Made by a program: the position numbers and the translations under genes
The notes under the pieces: model-generated
Seen by the model: only the letters and a program-made list of their open reading frames with translations
Database searches by the model: none
Told to the model about the DNA's origin: nothing
From: Candidatus Fusobacterium pullicola
Lineage (GTDB): Bacteria > Fusobacteriota > Fusobacteriia > Fusobacteriales > Fusobacteriaceae
Direction of reading: 5' to 3'
Assembly: GCA_018883725.1 (NCBI GenBank)
Contig: JAHLFN010000019.1
Span: forward strand, 1 to 59,136
DNA length: 59,136 nt
Shown here: positions 16,209 through 24,371 of the stretch, in pieces
Position numbering within the stretch: position 1 is the first letter of the stretch
Layout of the letters: the number at the start of each line of letters is the position of its first letter

Positions 16209-16992
16209 TATAAAATCTATTGAAAAGAGCTTTGTTACTGAATTGGGAACAGTGAAAAAAGTATTTAGAGGGTTAAATCTTCAAGTTGAAAAGGGAGATT
16301 TTATCTCAATAATAGGGAGTAATGGAGCAGGTAAATCAACACTTCTTGATACAATTACAGGGAATATCGTAGTAGATAAGGGAAGTATAGATATAGATGG
16401 AAGGGATATTACAAAGTTACCTAAATATAAAAGAGGAAGTTTTATCTCTAAAGTTTATCAAAATCCCTCTATGGGAACAGCTCCATCTATGACAGTGTTT
16501 GAAAATCTATCTATGGCAGATAATAAGGGTAAGAGATTTGGTTTTACTATGGGGCTTAATAAAAAGAGAAAAGAGTATTATAGAGAAATTTTAAAGGAGC
16601 TTGATTTAGGGATAGAAAATCAAATGGATACAGAGGTAGGTTCTCTATCTGGAGGGCAAAGACAGTGCCTAGCTCTTATAATGGCTACACTTAATAAACC
16701 GGAGATACTACTATTAGATGAACATACTGCAGCTCTTGACCCTAAAACTTCTAAGATTATAATGGATAAAACTAGAGAGATAGTAGAGAAAAATCAGATA
16801 TCTACTCTGATGATAACTCATAATTTACAAGATGCTATAAACTATGGAAATAGACTTATTATGTTGCATAATGGAGAGATAATTATTGATATAAAGGGAG
16901 AGGAGAAGAAAAATCTTACCCCTGAAAAACTTTTGAAAATATTCAATAATAGAGAAGCTTACTTAAAGGATAGTGAACTTTTCTCAGCTTAG
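16201..16992 (+). CDS. ABC importer ATPase (TrpZ type)
   Basis: The protein has 263 residues with all ABC motifs: Walker A GSNGAGKST (about 38-46), Q-loop at VYQNPSMG, signature LSGGQRQ, Walker B ILLLDEHTAALD and a switch His in LMITHNLQDA. It powers import by the two genes before it. The Walker B sequence ends DEH rather than the commoner DEP, as in several members of this subfamily. A hairpin with several G-U pairs and a T run (17014-17056) ends the operon. Confidence 0.9.
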   Translation: MLNIKSIEKSFVTELGTVKKVFRGLNLQVEKGDFISIIGSNGAGKSTLLDTITGNIVVDKGSIDIDGRDITKLPKYKRGSFISKVYQNPSMGTAPSMTVFENLSMADNKGKRFGFTMGLNKKRKEYYREILKELDLGIENQMDTEVGSLSGGQRQCLALIMATLNKPEILLLDEHTAALDPKTSKIIMDKTREIVEKNQISTLMITHNLQDAINYGNRLIMLHNGEIIIDIKGEEKKNLTPEKLLKIFNNREAYLKDSELFSA

Positions 16993-17013
16993 CTATATAA
17001 AACAATTTATTAT

Positions 17014-17056
17014 AAAAGGGATTTTGGAGCAGTAGTTGTTCTGAAGTCCTTTTTTA
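17014..17056 (+). terminator. Terminator after the ABC importer operon
   Basis: The left arm AAAAGGGATTTTGG and the right arm TCTGAAGTCCTTTTTT pair with a few G-U wobbles, and six T follow. It is less regular than the other terminators here. Confidence 0.6.
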
Positions 17057-17059
17057 TTG

Positions 17060-17088
17060 TTTAAATATTTTTATTTCTATGATATAAT
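17060..17088 (+). promoter_or_regulatory. Promoter of the RHH-WYL regulator gene
   Basis: There is a perfect -10 TATAAT (17083-17088) with a weak -35 TTTAAA (17060-17065) at 17-bp spacing. The start codon lies 31 bases downstream of the -10. Confidence 0.55.
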
Positions 17089-17118
17089 GTAAAAATAGAT
17101 TGGAATGGGGGAAAAGCT

Positions 17119-17964
17119 ATGAAGAAGATAAGAGTAACTGTTCCAGAGGATATATGGCGTTTGATGAAAAATGATACTGAGGAGTTTGGTATCAATAACA
17201 ATAAGTTGTGTAACTATATTTTAGAAAGATTTAAATATAATAGAAAGATGGAAGTTGAAAAACTACTTGAAACACAAGGGCGTCCTCTGAAAAAGATAAT
17301 ACAATTTGATTTAAATGTTTCAAATAGAGAGATATACTATGATGTTTTAAAAGCTAATGAGGTTGATGTAGAGGCAGAGTATTTTAGAGAGTTATTTGAG
17401 CTATATACATCAAAATTTAAATATCAAAGAGAGCTTTTTATTTTTGAAGATAGAGTAAAAGCTATATTAGAAGCAATAAAAGAGAAGAAAAAATTAAAAA
17501 TAAAATATTTAAAGAGAGTTTTTAGTGTAGAGCCTTACTTCATAAAGAGAGAGGAAAGAGGAGATGAAAACTTTCTCTTTTGTTATGATGAGGAGAAAAG
17601 GGAGTATGCTAACTTTAAATTAAAGGAGTTAGAGATAGTTTCTATTTTAGAAGAGAAGATAAAAGGTAAGGATAAAAAATATATAGAGAATATGAGAAAA
17701 AACTTTGACCCTTTCTTAGGAAATGGAAATATAGTAAAGGTAAGATTGACTGAGGAGGGAGAGAGTCTACTAAAAAGTTTGACAAACTATCGTCCTAAAA
17801 TGATAAAAAAAGAGGGAGATATCTACTATTTTGAGGTAGCTAATGAGAATGCCAAGCTATATTTTAGACAGTTCTCTAAGGAGGCTGAAATTTTAGAGCC
17901 AAAACAGCTTCGTGAGGAGATAAGAAGAGAGTATTTAGAGATTTTAGAGCTGTATAGGGATTAA
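17119..17964 (+). CDS. Ribbon-helix-helix / WYL-domain regulator
   Basis: The protein has 281 residues. The N-terminus (KKIRVTVPEDIWRLMKNDTEEFG, then NNKLCNYILERF) is a ribbon-helix-helix DNA-binding unit. The middle, about 115-175, has the WYL-type core (KKLKIKYLKRVFSVEPYFIKRE, FLFCYDEEKREYANFKLKELEIV), and a C-terminal WCX-like extension follows (VKVRLTEEGESLL ... YFEVANENAKLYFRQF). WYL regulators bind ligands such as single-stranded nucleic acid or nucleotides. Most carry a winged-helix or HTH head; an RHH head is unusual. It is monocistronic and lies just upstream of the nrdDG operon, which may be its target; that is only a suggestion. Confidence 0.7.
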   Translation: MKKIRVTVPEDIWRLMKNDTEEFGINNNKLCNYILERFKYNRKMEVEKLLETQGRPLKKIIQFDLNVSNREIYYDVLKANEVDVEAEYFRELFELYTSKFKYQRELFIFEDRVKAILEAIKEKKKLKIKYLKRVFSVEPYFIKREERGDENFLFCYDEEKREYANFKLKELEIVSILEEKIKGKDKKYIENMRKNFDPFLGNGNIVKVRLTEEGESLLKSLTNYRPKMIKKEGDIYYFEVANENAKLYFRQFSKEAEILEPKQLREEIRREYLEILELYRD

Positions 17965-18090
17965 AAATTCTCTAAAAATGAAAAAATATTAAAAATTTTA
18001 GAAAAAATACTCTAATATATATAAATTATATTTGACAAAAGGGGAAAAAATTTTTTGAGCCTCTAAAAAGGGAAATAAAAGAAAAAATAG

Positions 18091-18119
18091 ACTCAACACT
18101 ATATGGTGTTGAGTTTTTT
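18091..18119 (+). terminator. Terminator between the WYL regulator and nrdD (overlaps an NrdR box)
   Basis: The 9-bp stem ACTCAACAC/GTGTTGAGT (18091-18099 with 18106-18114) has a 6-base loop and then six T. The same palindrome contains the first predicted NrdR box. Confidence 0.7.
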
Positions 18120-18142
18120 AGTTTTACCACTATATATTGTAT
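18096..18142 (+). promoter_or_regulatory. Tandem NrdR boxes upstream of nrdDG
   Basis: There are two sites with core CACTATAT: box 1 at 18096-18111 (ACACTATATGGTGTTG) and box 2 at 18127-18142 (CCACTATATATTGTAT). Compared with the NrdR-box consensus as I recall it (acaCwAtATaTwGtgt), box 2 matches at 14 of 16 positions and box 1 at 12. The cores are exactly 31 bp apart, three helical turns, the usual arrangement for NrdR. nrdR is encoded at 42450-42914. Confidence 0.75.
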
Positions 18143-18169
18143 ATATTTTTATTTTTTAAGAAAAGATTG

Positions 18170-18175
18170 TATAAT
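18170..18175 (+). promoter_or_regulatory. -10 element of the nrdDG promoter
   Basis: TATAAT lies 36 bases before the nrdD ATG. The -35 region (around 18147-18152) is poor and is preceded closely by NrdR box 2, so bound NrdR would block polymerase. Confidence 0.55.
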
Positions 18176-18210
18176 AGTCTAAGTAAAAAATATGAACGAG
18201 GTTGATATAA

Positions 18211-20400
18211 ATGAAAGAAGTTATAAAAAGAGATGGAACTGTTGTTGAGTTCGACAGAGATAGAATAGTAAGAGCAATTACAATGGCTTTTAAGCAAAGC
18301 TCTGGAACAGTAAACAACGAATTGGTTAATAAAATAGCCTCTCAAATAGAGAATATGGACAATAAAAAGATGCATGTAGAGGATATACAAGATATAGTAG
18401 TAAAAAAACTTATGGCTTCTAGTGAAAAGGATATAGCTATAGCTTACCAAAGTTATAGAGCAATAAAGACAGAGATAAGAAATAAGGAAAAGGGAATATA
18501 CAAAAATATAGCTGAACTTGTAGATGCCTCTAATGAAGATATAATGAGTGAAAATGCTAATAAAGATGCTAAGACAATCTCTGTACAAAGAGACCTTTTA
18601 GCAGGGATATCTTCAAAAGATTACTACTTGAATAAAATTTTACCTAAGCATCTAAAGAAAGCTCATGAAACTGGAGAGATTCATATTCATGACTTAGACT
18701 ATCTTCTATTTAAAGAGACTAACTGTGAATTAGTAAATATAGAGAGAATGTTAAAGGGTGGTTGTAACATTGGAAATGCTAAGATGTTAGAGCCAAACTC
18801 TGTAGATGTAGCTGTGGGACACATAGTGCAAATTATAGCTTCTGTTTCATCTAATACATATGGTGGATGTTCAATTCCATATCTAGATAGAGCATTAATA
18901 CCATATATTAAAAAGAGCTTTAAAAAGCACTTTGCAAAGGGATTAAAATATGTAGAGAGAGTAGATGAGGCTACAGCTAAAGAGATTATAGAAAGAGGGA
19001 ATATAGAGTATTCAAACATGGAGTTAAAGGAGAAGTATCCATTAGCTTATGAGTACAGTTGTGATTTGACAAGAGAGTCTGTAAAACAAGCTATGCAAGG
19101 GCTAGAATATGAGATAAACTCTCTATCAACAGTAAATGGACAAACACCATTTACAACAATAGGTATAGGAACAGAGACATCTTGGGAAGGAAGACTTGTA
19201 CAGGAGTTTGTATTCAAAACTAGAATGGAAGGGTTTGGAGCTAAGAAAGAGACAGCAATTTTCCCTAAGATAGTTTATGCTATGTGTGAAGGATTGAATA
19301 TGAATGAGGAAGACCCTAACTGGGATATAGCTCAACTTGGATTTGAATGTATGACAAAATCAATCTATCCAGATATTCTGTTTATAACTAAAGAACAACT
19401 TGAAAAGGGAACAGTTGTTTATCCAATGGGATGTAGAGCTTTCCTATCTCCTTGGTTCAATGAAAAGGGAGAGGAGATATACTCTGGAAGATTTAATATT
19501 GGAGCTACAACTATCAATCTACCTAGAATAGCTATAAAAAATAAAGGTGATGAGGCTGGATTCTATAAAGAGTTAGATAGAGTATTAGATATGTGTAAGG
19601 AAAACTCAATATTTAGAGCTCACTATCTAGAAAAAACTCAAGCTGAGATGGCACCTATTCTTTGGCAATCTGGAGCTTTAGCAGAAAAACAACCTAAGGA
19701 AACAATAGAGGATTTAATCTGGGGAGGGTATGCTACTGTATCAATAGGATATATTGGACTTAGTGAAGTATCTCAACTTCTTTATGGAGAGGATTTTGCT
19801 TACAATGAAGAGATTTATGAGAAAACATTTAATATATTAAAATACATCTCTGAAAAAGTAGCACAATTTAAAGCTGAAACAAATTTAGGATTTGCACTAT
19901 ATGGAACTCCATCTGAATCACTATGTGATAGATTTGCAAGAATAGATAGAGAGGAGTTTGGAGATATAGAGGGAATTACAGATAAGGGTTACTATGATAA
20001 TTCATTCCATGTATCTTCTCATATAAATATAAATCCATTTGAGAAATTAAGACTAGAAGCTTTAGGGCACCAATACTCTAAAGGTGGACATATAAGTTAT
20101 ATAGAGACTGACTCTCTAAAAAATAACTTAGAAGCTATTCAAGAGATATTAAGATATGCAAAAGAGTTAGGAATACATTATATGGGAATAAATCAACCAG
20201 TTGATAAATGCCATGTGTGTGGATTTAAAGGGGAATTTTTAGCAACAGAGAGAGGATTTGAATGTCCTCAATGTGGAAATCACGCTAATGATAAGATGAG
20301 TGTAATAAGAAGAGTGTGTGGATACTTAAGTCAACCAAATGCAAGACCTTTTAATAAGGGAAAACAAAAGGAGATAATGAGTAGAGTAAAGCACAACTAG
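18211..20400 (+). CDS. nrdD: Anaerobic ribonucleoside-triphosphate reductase
   Basis: The protein has 729 residues. It makes deoxynucleotides from ribonucleoside triphosphates without oxygen, using a glycyl radical. The N-terminal ATP-cone (VIKRDGTVVEFDRDRIVRAI, about 3-95) is the allosteric site. The C-terminal end has a zinc site (CHVCGF ... CPQCGN) and the glycyl-radical loop RRVCGYL with Gly 704. GAGG lies upstream of the ATG. It forms an operon with its activase nrdG (21 bp). No aerobic class I or II reductase is seen here, in keeping with an anaerobe. Control by NrdR is expected from the boxes upstream. Confidence 0.96.
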   Translation: MKEVIKRDGTVVEFDRDRIVRAITMAFKQSSGTVNNELVNKIASQIENMDNKKMHVEDIQDIVVKKLMASSEKDIAIAYQSYRAIKTEIRNKEKGIYKNIAELVDASNEDIMSENANKDAKTISVQRDLLAGISSKDYYLNKILPKHLKKAHETGEIHIHDLDYLLFKETNCELVNIERMLKGGCNIGNAKMLEPNSVDVAVGHIVQIIASVSSNTYGGCSIPYLDRALIPYIKKSFKKHFAKGLKYVERVDEATAKEIIERGNIEYSNMELKEKYPLAYEYSCDLTRESVKQAMQGLEYEINSLSTVNGQTPFTTIGIGTETSWEGRLVQEFVFKTRMEGFGAKKETAIFPKIVYAMCEGLNMNEEDPNWDIAQLGFECMTKSIYPDILFITKEQLEKGTVVYPMGCRAFLSPWFNEKGEEIYSGRFNIGATTINLPRIAIKNKGDEAGFYKELDRVLDMCKENSIFRAHYLEKTQAEMAPILWQSGALAEKQPKETIEDLIWGGYATVSIGYIGLSEVSQLLYGEDFAYNEEIYEKTFNILKYISEKVAQFKAETNLGFALYGTPSESLCDRFARIDREEFGDIEGITDKGYYDNSFHVSSHININPFEKLRLEALGHQYSKGGHISYIETDSLKNNLEAIQEILRYAKELGIHYMGINQPVDKCHVCGFKGEFLATERGFECPQCGNHANDKMSVIRRVCGYLSQPNARPFNKGKQKEIMSRVKHN

Positions 20401-20421
20401 AAGCACAAATAGGAGAGAAAA

Positions 20422-20928
20422 ATGAATTATTCTGGAATTAAATACTCTGATATGATAAATGGAAAGGGTATAAGAGTTAGCTTGTTTGTCAGTGGGTGTA
20501 CTCATAGATGTAAGGGGTGTTTCAATAGAGATACTTGGGATCCCGAGTATGGAGAGCCTTTTACACAGAAAGAGGAAGATGAGATATTTTTATACTTTGA
20601 AAAATATGGAAGAACAGCAAAGGGATTATCACTTTTAGGTGGGGATCCAACTTACCATAAAAATGTAGAACCACTGATAGAGTTTTTGAAAAAATTTAAA
20701 GAGAGATTTCCAGATAAAGATATATGGATGTGGTCTGGATTCACTTGGGAACAATTGGAAAAGGATAAAAAAAGACTTGAGTTAGTATCACTTTGTGATG
20801 TATTGATAGATGGTAGATTTGAGATAGAGAAAAAGGATTTGAATCTTAAATGGAGAGGAAGCAGTAACCAAAGGGTGATAGATATACAAAAAACTATATC
20901 ACTTGGTGAGATAGTAGAGTACCATTGA
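20422..20928 (+). CDS. nrdG: Anaerobic ribonucleotide reductase activating protein (radical SAM)
   Basis: The protein has 168 residues. The radical-SAM cluster motif is CTHRCKGC (C-x3-C-x2-C) near residues 26-33, with the SAM-binding LLGGDPTYH near 73. It binds a [4Fe-4S] cluster and S-adenosylmethionine and generates the glycyl radical on NrdD, which is encoded directly upstream. AGGAGAG precedes the ATG. The length suits the family (about 155-175). A terminator follows eight bases after the stop. Confidence 0.95.
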   Translation: MNYSGIKYSDMINGKGIRVSLFVSGCTHRCKGCFNRDTWDPEYGEPFTQKEEDEIFLYFEKYGRTAKGLSLLGGDPTYHKNVEPLIEFLKKFKERFPDKDIWMWSGFTWEQLEKDKKRLELVSLCDVLIDGRFEIEKKDLNLKWRGSSNQRVIDIQKTISLGEIVEYH

Positions 20929-20935
20929 TAGGATA

Positions 20936-20973
20936 AGAGAGGTGTTATATGAGAGGTAACATCTCTCTTTTTA
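20936..20973 (+). terminator. Terminator after nrdDG
   Basis: AGAGAGGTGTTA pairs with TAACATCTCTCT (12 bp, one G-U) around a 9-base loop, then a run of T follows. Confidence 0.85.
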
Positions 20974-21059
20974 TTTTAAAATATAGAAGAGATTAAATTT
21001 TAACCTTATAAAATTAAAAGAAAATTTAAAATAATATTTTTATATTCAAAGGTTTTTTG

Positions 21060-21088
21060 TTGACAAATTTTTATTTATATTTTATAAT
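21060..21088 (+). promoter_or_regulatory. Consensus promoter of the ferrous-iron (feo) genes
   Basis: TTGACA (21060-21065), a 17-bp spacer and TATAAT (21083-21088) match the housekeeping consensus exactly. The -10 lies within TATAATTATTATGTA, a symmetric AT-rich stretch that could be a Fur-type operator, as expected for iron-repressed feo genes. The operator is only suggested. Confidence 0.8.
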
Positions 21089-21132
21089 TATTATGTAAAT
21101 TAGAGGATTATGTTTCTTAGGGAGTGATTAAG

Positions 21133-21357
21133 ATGGTACCTTTATGTTTTGCTCAATTAGATAAAGATTTCTTAATAAAAGAGATAAAAGGACAAAGAGG
21201 TTCTAAATGTTGTCTGTTAGACAAGGGACTCTGTGTGGGAAATAAGATTCGTGTGATGAATGGAACAAAGGATTGTTTCGTAGTAAAAGTTAATGATAAA
21301 ATTAAATATGCTCTAAATTTTGGAGTAGCTAACAAGATAATGTTACAAGAGATATAG
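21133..21357 (+). CDS. feoA: FeoA-domain protein (first copy)
   Basis: The protein has 74 residues. The frame could start at GTG 21124, but that codon is part of the ribosome site TTAGGGAG, so ATG 21133 is chosen. It has an SH3-like FeoA fold pattern: MVPLCFAQLDKDFLIKEIKGQ, LLDKGLCVGNKIRVMN, and ALNFGVANKIMLQEI. It carries four cysteines (CCLLDKGLC plus CFAQ), which the second FeoA lacks. FeoA proteins are cytosolic partners of the FeoB iron transporter. A weak hairpin separates it from the next gene. Confidence 0.75.
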   Translation: MVPLCFAQLDKDFLIKEIKGQRGSKCCLLDKGLCVGNKIRVMNGTKDCFVVKVNDKIKYALNFGVANKIMLQEI

Positions 21358-21369
21358 AATAAAATTATA

Positions 21370-21396
21370 AACAGCCTGAAAGGGCTGTTCTTATTT
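21370..21396 (+). terminator. Weak hairpin between the two feoA genes
   Basis: AACAGCC (21370-21376) pairs with GGCTGTT (21383-21389) and is followed by only a poor T run (CTTATTT). It is likely an attenuator or processing site rather than a full stop. Confidence 0.5.
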
Positions 21397-21453
21397 AAAG
21401 TAAAATTTTGAAAATCAAAGCATTTAAGATAAGGAGTAGGGAGGCACAGTATT

Positions 21454-21684
21454 ATGAAACTATGTGATTTAAAAAATGGGGAGAGAGCTAGAATAATAAA
21501 AATAGGCAGAATAGGAGAGCTAAAAAAGAGATTAGTTGATATGGGAGTTACAGCTGGAGAGATAGTGAAGCTTGAAAGAAATGCTCCACTAGGAGACCCA
21601 CAAGAGTATATAGTGAAGGGAACAGGGATAGCAATAAGGAAAGAGGATGCAAAAAATATAGAAGTGGAAAGAGTTGAAGAATAA
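21454..21684 (+). CDS. feoA: FeoA-domain protein (second copy)
   Basis: The protein has 76 residues. The pattern is the canonical FeoA one: MKLCDLKNGERARIIKIG, LKKRLVDMGVTAGEIVKLERNAPLGDP, and GIAIRKEDAKNIEVE. It likely binds the FeoB G domain or membrane part and tunes ferrous iron uptake. AGGGAGG lies upstream. The stop is 21 bases before the feoB start, so the two are surely co-transcribed. Confidence 0.9.
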   Translation: MKLCDLKNGERARIIKIGRIGELKKRLVDMGVTAGEIVKLERNAPLGDPQEYIVKGTGIAIRKEDAKNIEVERVEE

Positions 21685-21705
21685 TTATTGAAAGGGAGAA
21701 AAAAT

Positions 21706-23904
21706 ATGATAAAATTAGCATTTACAGGAAATCCAAATGTTGGTAAATCAGCTTTGATTAATGCTATAGCAGGATCGAAGTTGAAAGTTGGAAACTGGCC
21801 AGGGGTAACGGTAGAGAAGAAGGAAGCAACTTTTACTTATAAGGGAGAGGAGATAGAGCTAGTAGACTTACCTGGAGTATATAGTTTAAGTCCATATACA
21901 CTAGAGGAGAAGATAACAAGAGACTTTATTCTTGAAGAGAATCCAGATGTTGTTATAAACGTTGTAGACTCAACAAACTTAGAGAGAAACTTATATCTTA
22001 CATACCTTATAAAGGAGTTAGAGAAGCCAACAATTATGGCTCTAAATCTGTACGATGAGTTTGATAAGTTAAAGTATAAATTGAATTTAAAAGAGTTTGA
22101 ACACTTTATAGAGATGAGTGCTGTTCCAGTTTCTGCGTTAAAGGGAACAGGGATTACAGAGCTTATGGATAAGGCTTTAGAGTTAGCTAAAGGAAAGAAA
22201 AAGGAGAAGTTTTCACTTCCTTTTGATGATGGAACAACAGCCTTAGTAAATGAGATTGTTAAAGAGATAAAAGCTGATAAATCTTTTGAAGAAGCTTTAA
22301 AGGTTTACTCACCAGAGTTTTTAGCTATAAAGTTAATAGAGAGAGATACACATATAATAGAGAAGTTAAAGACAAAGTTTAATATAGATGCTGATGGAAA
22401 ATTTGAAGATAAAATCTTAAAATTAGAGGATAAGTATGACAATGACAGTGAAACTATATTAGCAGAGCAAAGATATGGAAGTGTAAATGGAGTCTTAGCA
22501 AAAACATTTACAACTTCAATGAAGTCTAGATTAGATTTTACTGATAAGGTTGATAAGATACTTTTAAATAGAGTTTTAGGATTACCACTATTTTTCTTAA
22601 TTATGGCTGGAGTGATGGCTTTCGTATTCAATGGAAGTGCTCCTTTTATTGATTGGGTAGATGGTTTCTTTGCTGACTTTGTTGGTAAATATGTAGGTAT
22701 ATTAGTAGAGGGAACACCAGATTGGCTACACTCTCTAATCATAGATGGAATAGTAGGAGGGGTAGGAGGAGTTCTTACATTCGTTCCTGTTATGGTATTC
22801 CTATATTTCTTCTTGGCAATTCTAGAAGAGAGTGGATATATGTCAAGGGTAGCTTTCTTAATGGATAAAATAATGAGAAAACTAGGATTAAATGGTAAAT
22901 CTTTTGTACCTATGGTAGTAGGATTTGGATGTACAGTACCAGCTATCTATGCTACAAGAACTATGGAAGATGAAAGTTCAAGAAAGATGACAGCGGCAAT
23001 GACACCGTTTATGTCTTGTGGAGCTAGACTTCCTGTATATGGACTTTTTACAGCGGCTTTCTTTGGAGCTAAGGGAGGAATAATAGTTGTATCTCTATAT
23101 CTATTAGGAATAGCTATAGCTATCTTAGTAGGACTTGTATTGAAGAATGTAAAGGGATTTAAACCTGAAAATAGAGCTTTATTAATAGAGTTACCTCCAT
23201 ATAGAATACCTAGTTTAAAGGTTATATTAAACTCAACTTGGCTTAGAGTTTTTGATTATATAAAGAGAGCAGGAACTGTAATACTAGGAATAATGATGAT
23301 ATTATGGGCTCTTACATACTTCCCTAACCACGGGGATTCAAACTCATCATATATAGCTAAGTTTGGGCACACTTTTGCTCCTATTATGAAGCCTACTGGT
23401 TTTGGAGATAGATGGGAGACTGTAGCAGCAATTCCACCTAGTATAGCAGCTAAAGAAGTAGTAGTAGGATTCTTAGCACAAGCTTTACCACTTGATGGGG
23501 GAGAAACTCAAGAGAGTGATGAGACAGTTGAAGAAACAACTTTTGGACAGGATTTAGTAGAGCAAGTAAAAGGTTTAGGAGTAGCTGTAAAGGATTCTGT
23601 AAAGGGAATGTTAAGTTTAAATGTATCAGGATTATTCTCAACTCCTGAAGCTGATGAGATAGAGGAAGAGGGAACAGGAATAGTACAGGCTACAGCAAAT
23701 CTATGGCCAGATGACGAATTAGCACCATTAAGAGCTTACTCATTCATGGCATTTATCCTTCTAGTAGTACCTTGTGTAGCAACATTAGGAGCTATCAAAC
23801 ATGAGTTTGGTTGGGGATATCTAGGAAAGATAATAGGAATAATGTTAGTAGTACCATATGTAGTATCTACTCTTATCTTCCAAATTGGAAAACTTTTTTT
23901 CTAA
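21706..23904 (+). CDS. feoB: Ferrous iron transporter FeoB
   Basis: The protein has 732 residues from ATG 21706, which follows AAAGGGAG; the upstream in-frame TTG 21688 has no such site. The N-terminal GTPase domain shows G1 GNPNVGKSA, G3 DLPGVYSL and G4 NLYD. It is followed by the GDI-like helices and two Gate domains with membrane helices (FGCTVPAIYATRT near residue 405 and AIPPSIAAKEVVVGFLAQ near 580). It moves Fe2+ across the inner membrane. An acidic/polar insert (residues about 592-665) precedes the last helices. It is the core gene of the operon. Confidence 0.96.
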   Translation: MIKLAFTGNPNVGKSALINAIAGSKLKVGNWPGVTVEKKEATFTYKGEEIELVDLPGVYSLSPYTLEEKITRDFILEENPDVVINVVDSTNLERNLYLTYLIKELEKPTIMALNLYDEFDKLKYKLNLKEFEHFIEMSAVPVSALKGTGITELMDKALELAKGKKKEKFSLPFDDGTTALVNEIVKEIKADKSFEEALKVYSPEFLAIKLIERDTHIIEKLKTKFNIDADGKFEDKILKLEDKYDNDSETILAEQRYGSVNGVLAKTFTTSMKSRLDFTDKVDKILLNRVLGLPLFFLIMAGVMAFVFNGSAPFIDWVDGFFADFVGKYVGILVEGTPDWLHSLIIDGIVGGVGGVLTFVPVMVFLYFFLAILEESGYMSRVAFLMDKIMRKLGLNGKSFVPMVVGFGCTVPAIYATRTMEDESSRKMTAAMTPFMSCGARLPVYGLFTAAFFGAKGGIIVVSLYLLGIAIAILVGLVLKNVKGFKPENRALLIELPPYRIPSLKVILNSTWLRVFDYIKRAGTVILGIMMILWALTYFPNHGDSNSSYIAKFGHTFAPIMKPTGFGDRWETVAAIPPSIAAKEVVVGFLAQALPLDGGETQESDETVEETTFGQDLVEQVKGLGVAVKDSVKGMLSLNVSGLFSTPEADEIEEEGTGIVQATANLWPDDELAPLRAYSFMAFILLVVPCVATLGAIKHEFGWGYLGKIIGIMLVVPYVVSTLIFQIGKLFF

Positions 23905-23944
23905 GGTTTTAATTTTAAATTTTCTCTATGAAAGGAGAATAGAT

Positions 23945-24139
23945 ATGAAAACAGTAATATTGATAATAATTGTAGCTATAATAGCTTTCTTTGCCTTAAG
24001 AAGTGTTATAAGAAGCTTTAAAGGAGAAGGGTGTAGCTGTGGTGATGGTGGAAAATGTAGTTCAGGTGGGTGCTCTTGTGGTTCTCATAAGCATGATGAG
24101 AAAGAGCATGGTTGTAACTGTGGACATCATCGTAAGTAA
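23945..24139 (+). CDS. FeoB-associated Cys-rich membrane protein
   Basis: The protein has 64 residues. ATG 23945 follows AAAGGAG; the frame upstream runs into the feoB end and is not used. One N-terminal membrane helix (VILIIIVAIIAFFAL) is followed by a tail with eight Cys and several His (CSCGDGGKCSSGGCSCGSHKH ... CNCGHHRK, in pieces). This is the small protein commonly found after feoB in anaerobes, thought to bind metal or take the place of FeoC. It ends the operon. Confidence 0.85.
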   Translation: MKTVILIIIVAIIAFFALRSVIRSFKGEGCSCGDGGKCSSGGCSCGSHKHDEKEHGCNCGHHRK

Positions 24140-24173
24140 AAATTAAAGTCAAGGTAGTTAAATTGTAGAAGAA

Positions 24174-24241
24174 GAGAGAGTTTTACTTTAGATTATCACT
24201 ACTTATTAAGTAGTTGATATAGTAAAACTTTCTCTTTTTTC
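24174..24241 (+). terminator. Terminator after the feo operon
   Basis: The long outer stem (GAGAGAGTTTTACT with AGTAAAACTTTCTC) encloses a second hairpin CTACTT/AAGTAG and is followed by seven T. About 130 bases of AT-rich sequence follow to the next gene; a TTGACA at 24256-24261 there lacks a clear -10. Confidence 0.8.
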
Positions 24242-24371
24242 TTTTTCCATTTCCTTTGACATAATTGTGACACAAAAGTGATAGATAATATAGTAAAATT
24301 TTTAAATATATAGTAAAATAATTTAATAGCAAATATTATGCTAAATAAAATTATTGTTGGAAGGGAGTAAA

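Noticed and set aside
18130-18588. 152-codon minus-strand open frame over the nrdD start
   Set aside because: It is antisense to the ATP-cone of nrdD and the NrdR control region, with Tyr/Phe/Ile-rich nonsense composition.
22305-22742. 145-codon minus-strand open frame in feoB
   Set aside because: It is antisense to a well-conserved FeoB segment and shows no known motif.
24256-24290. TTGACA-containing promoter before the TolC-family gene
   Set aside because: The -35 is perfect but no acceptable -10 lies at 16-18 bp; the best match (GATAAT) is 22 bp away.
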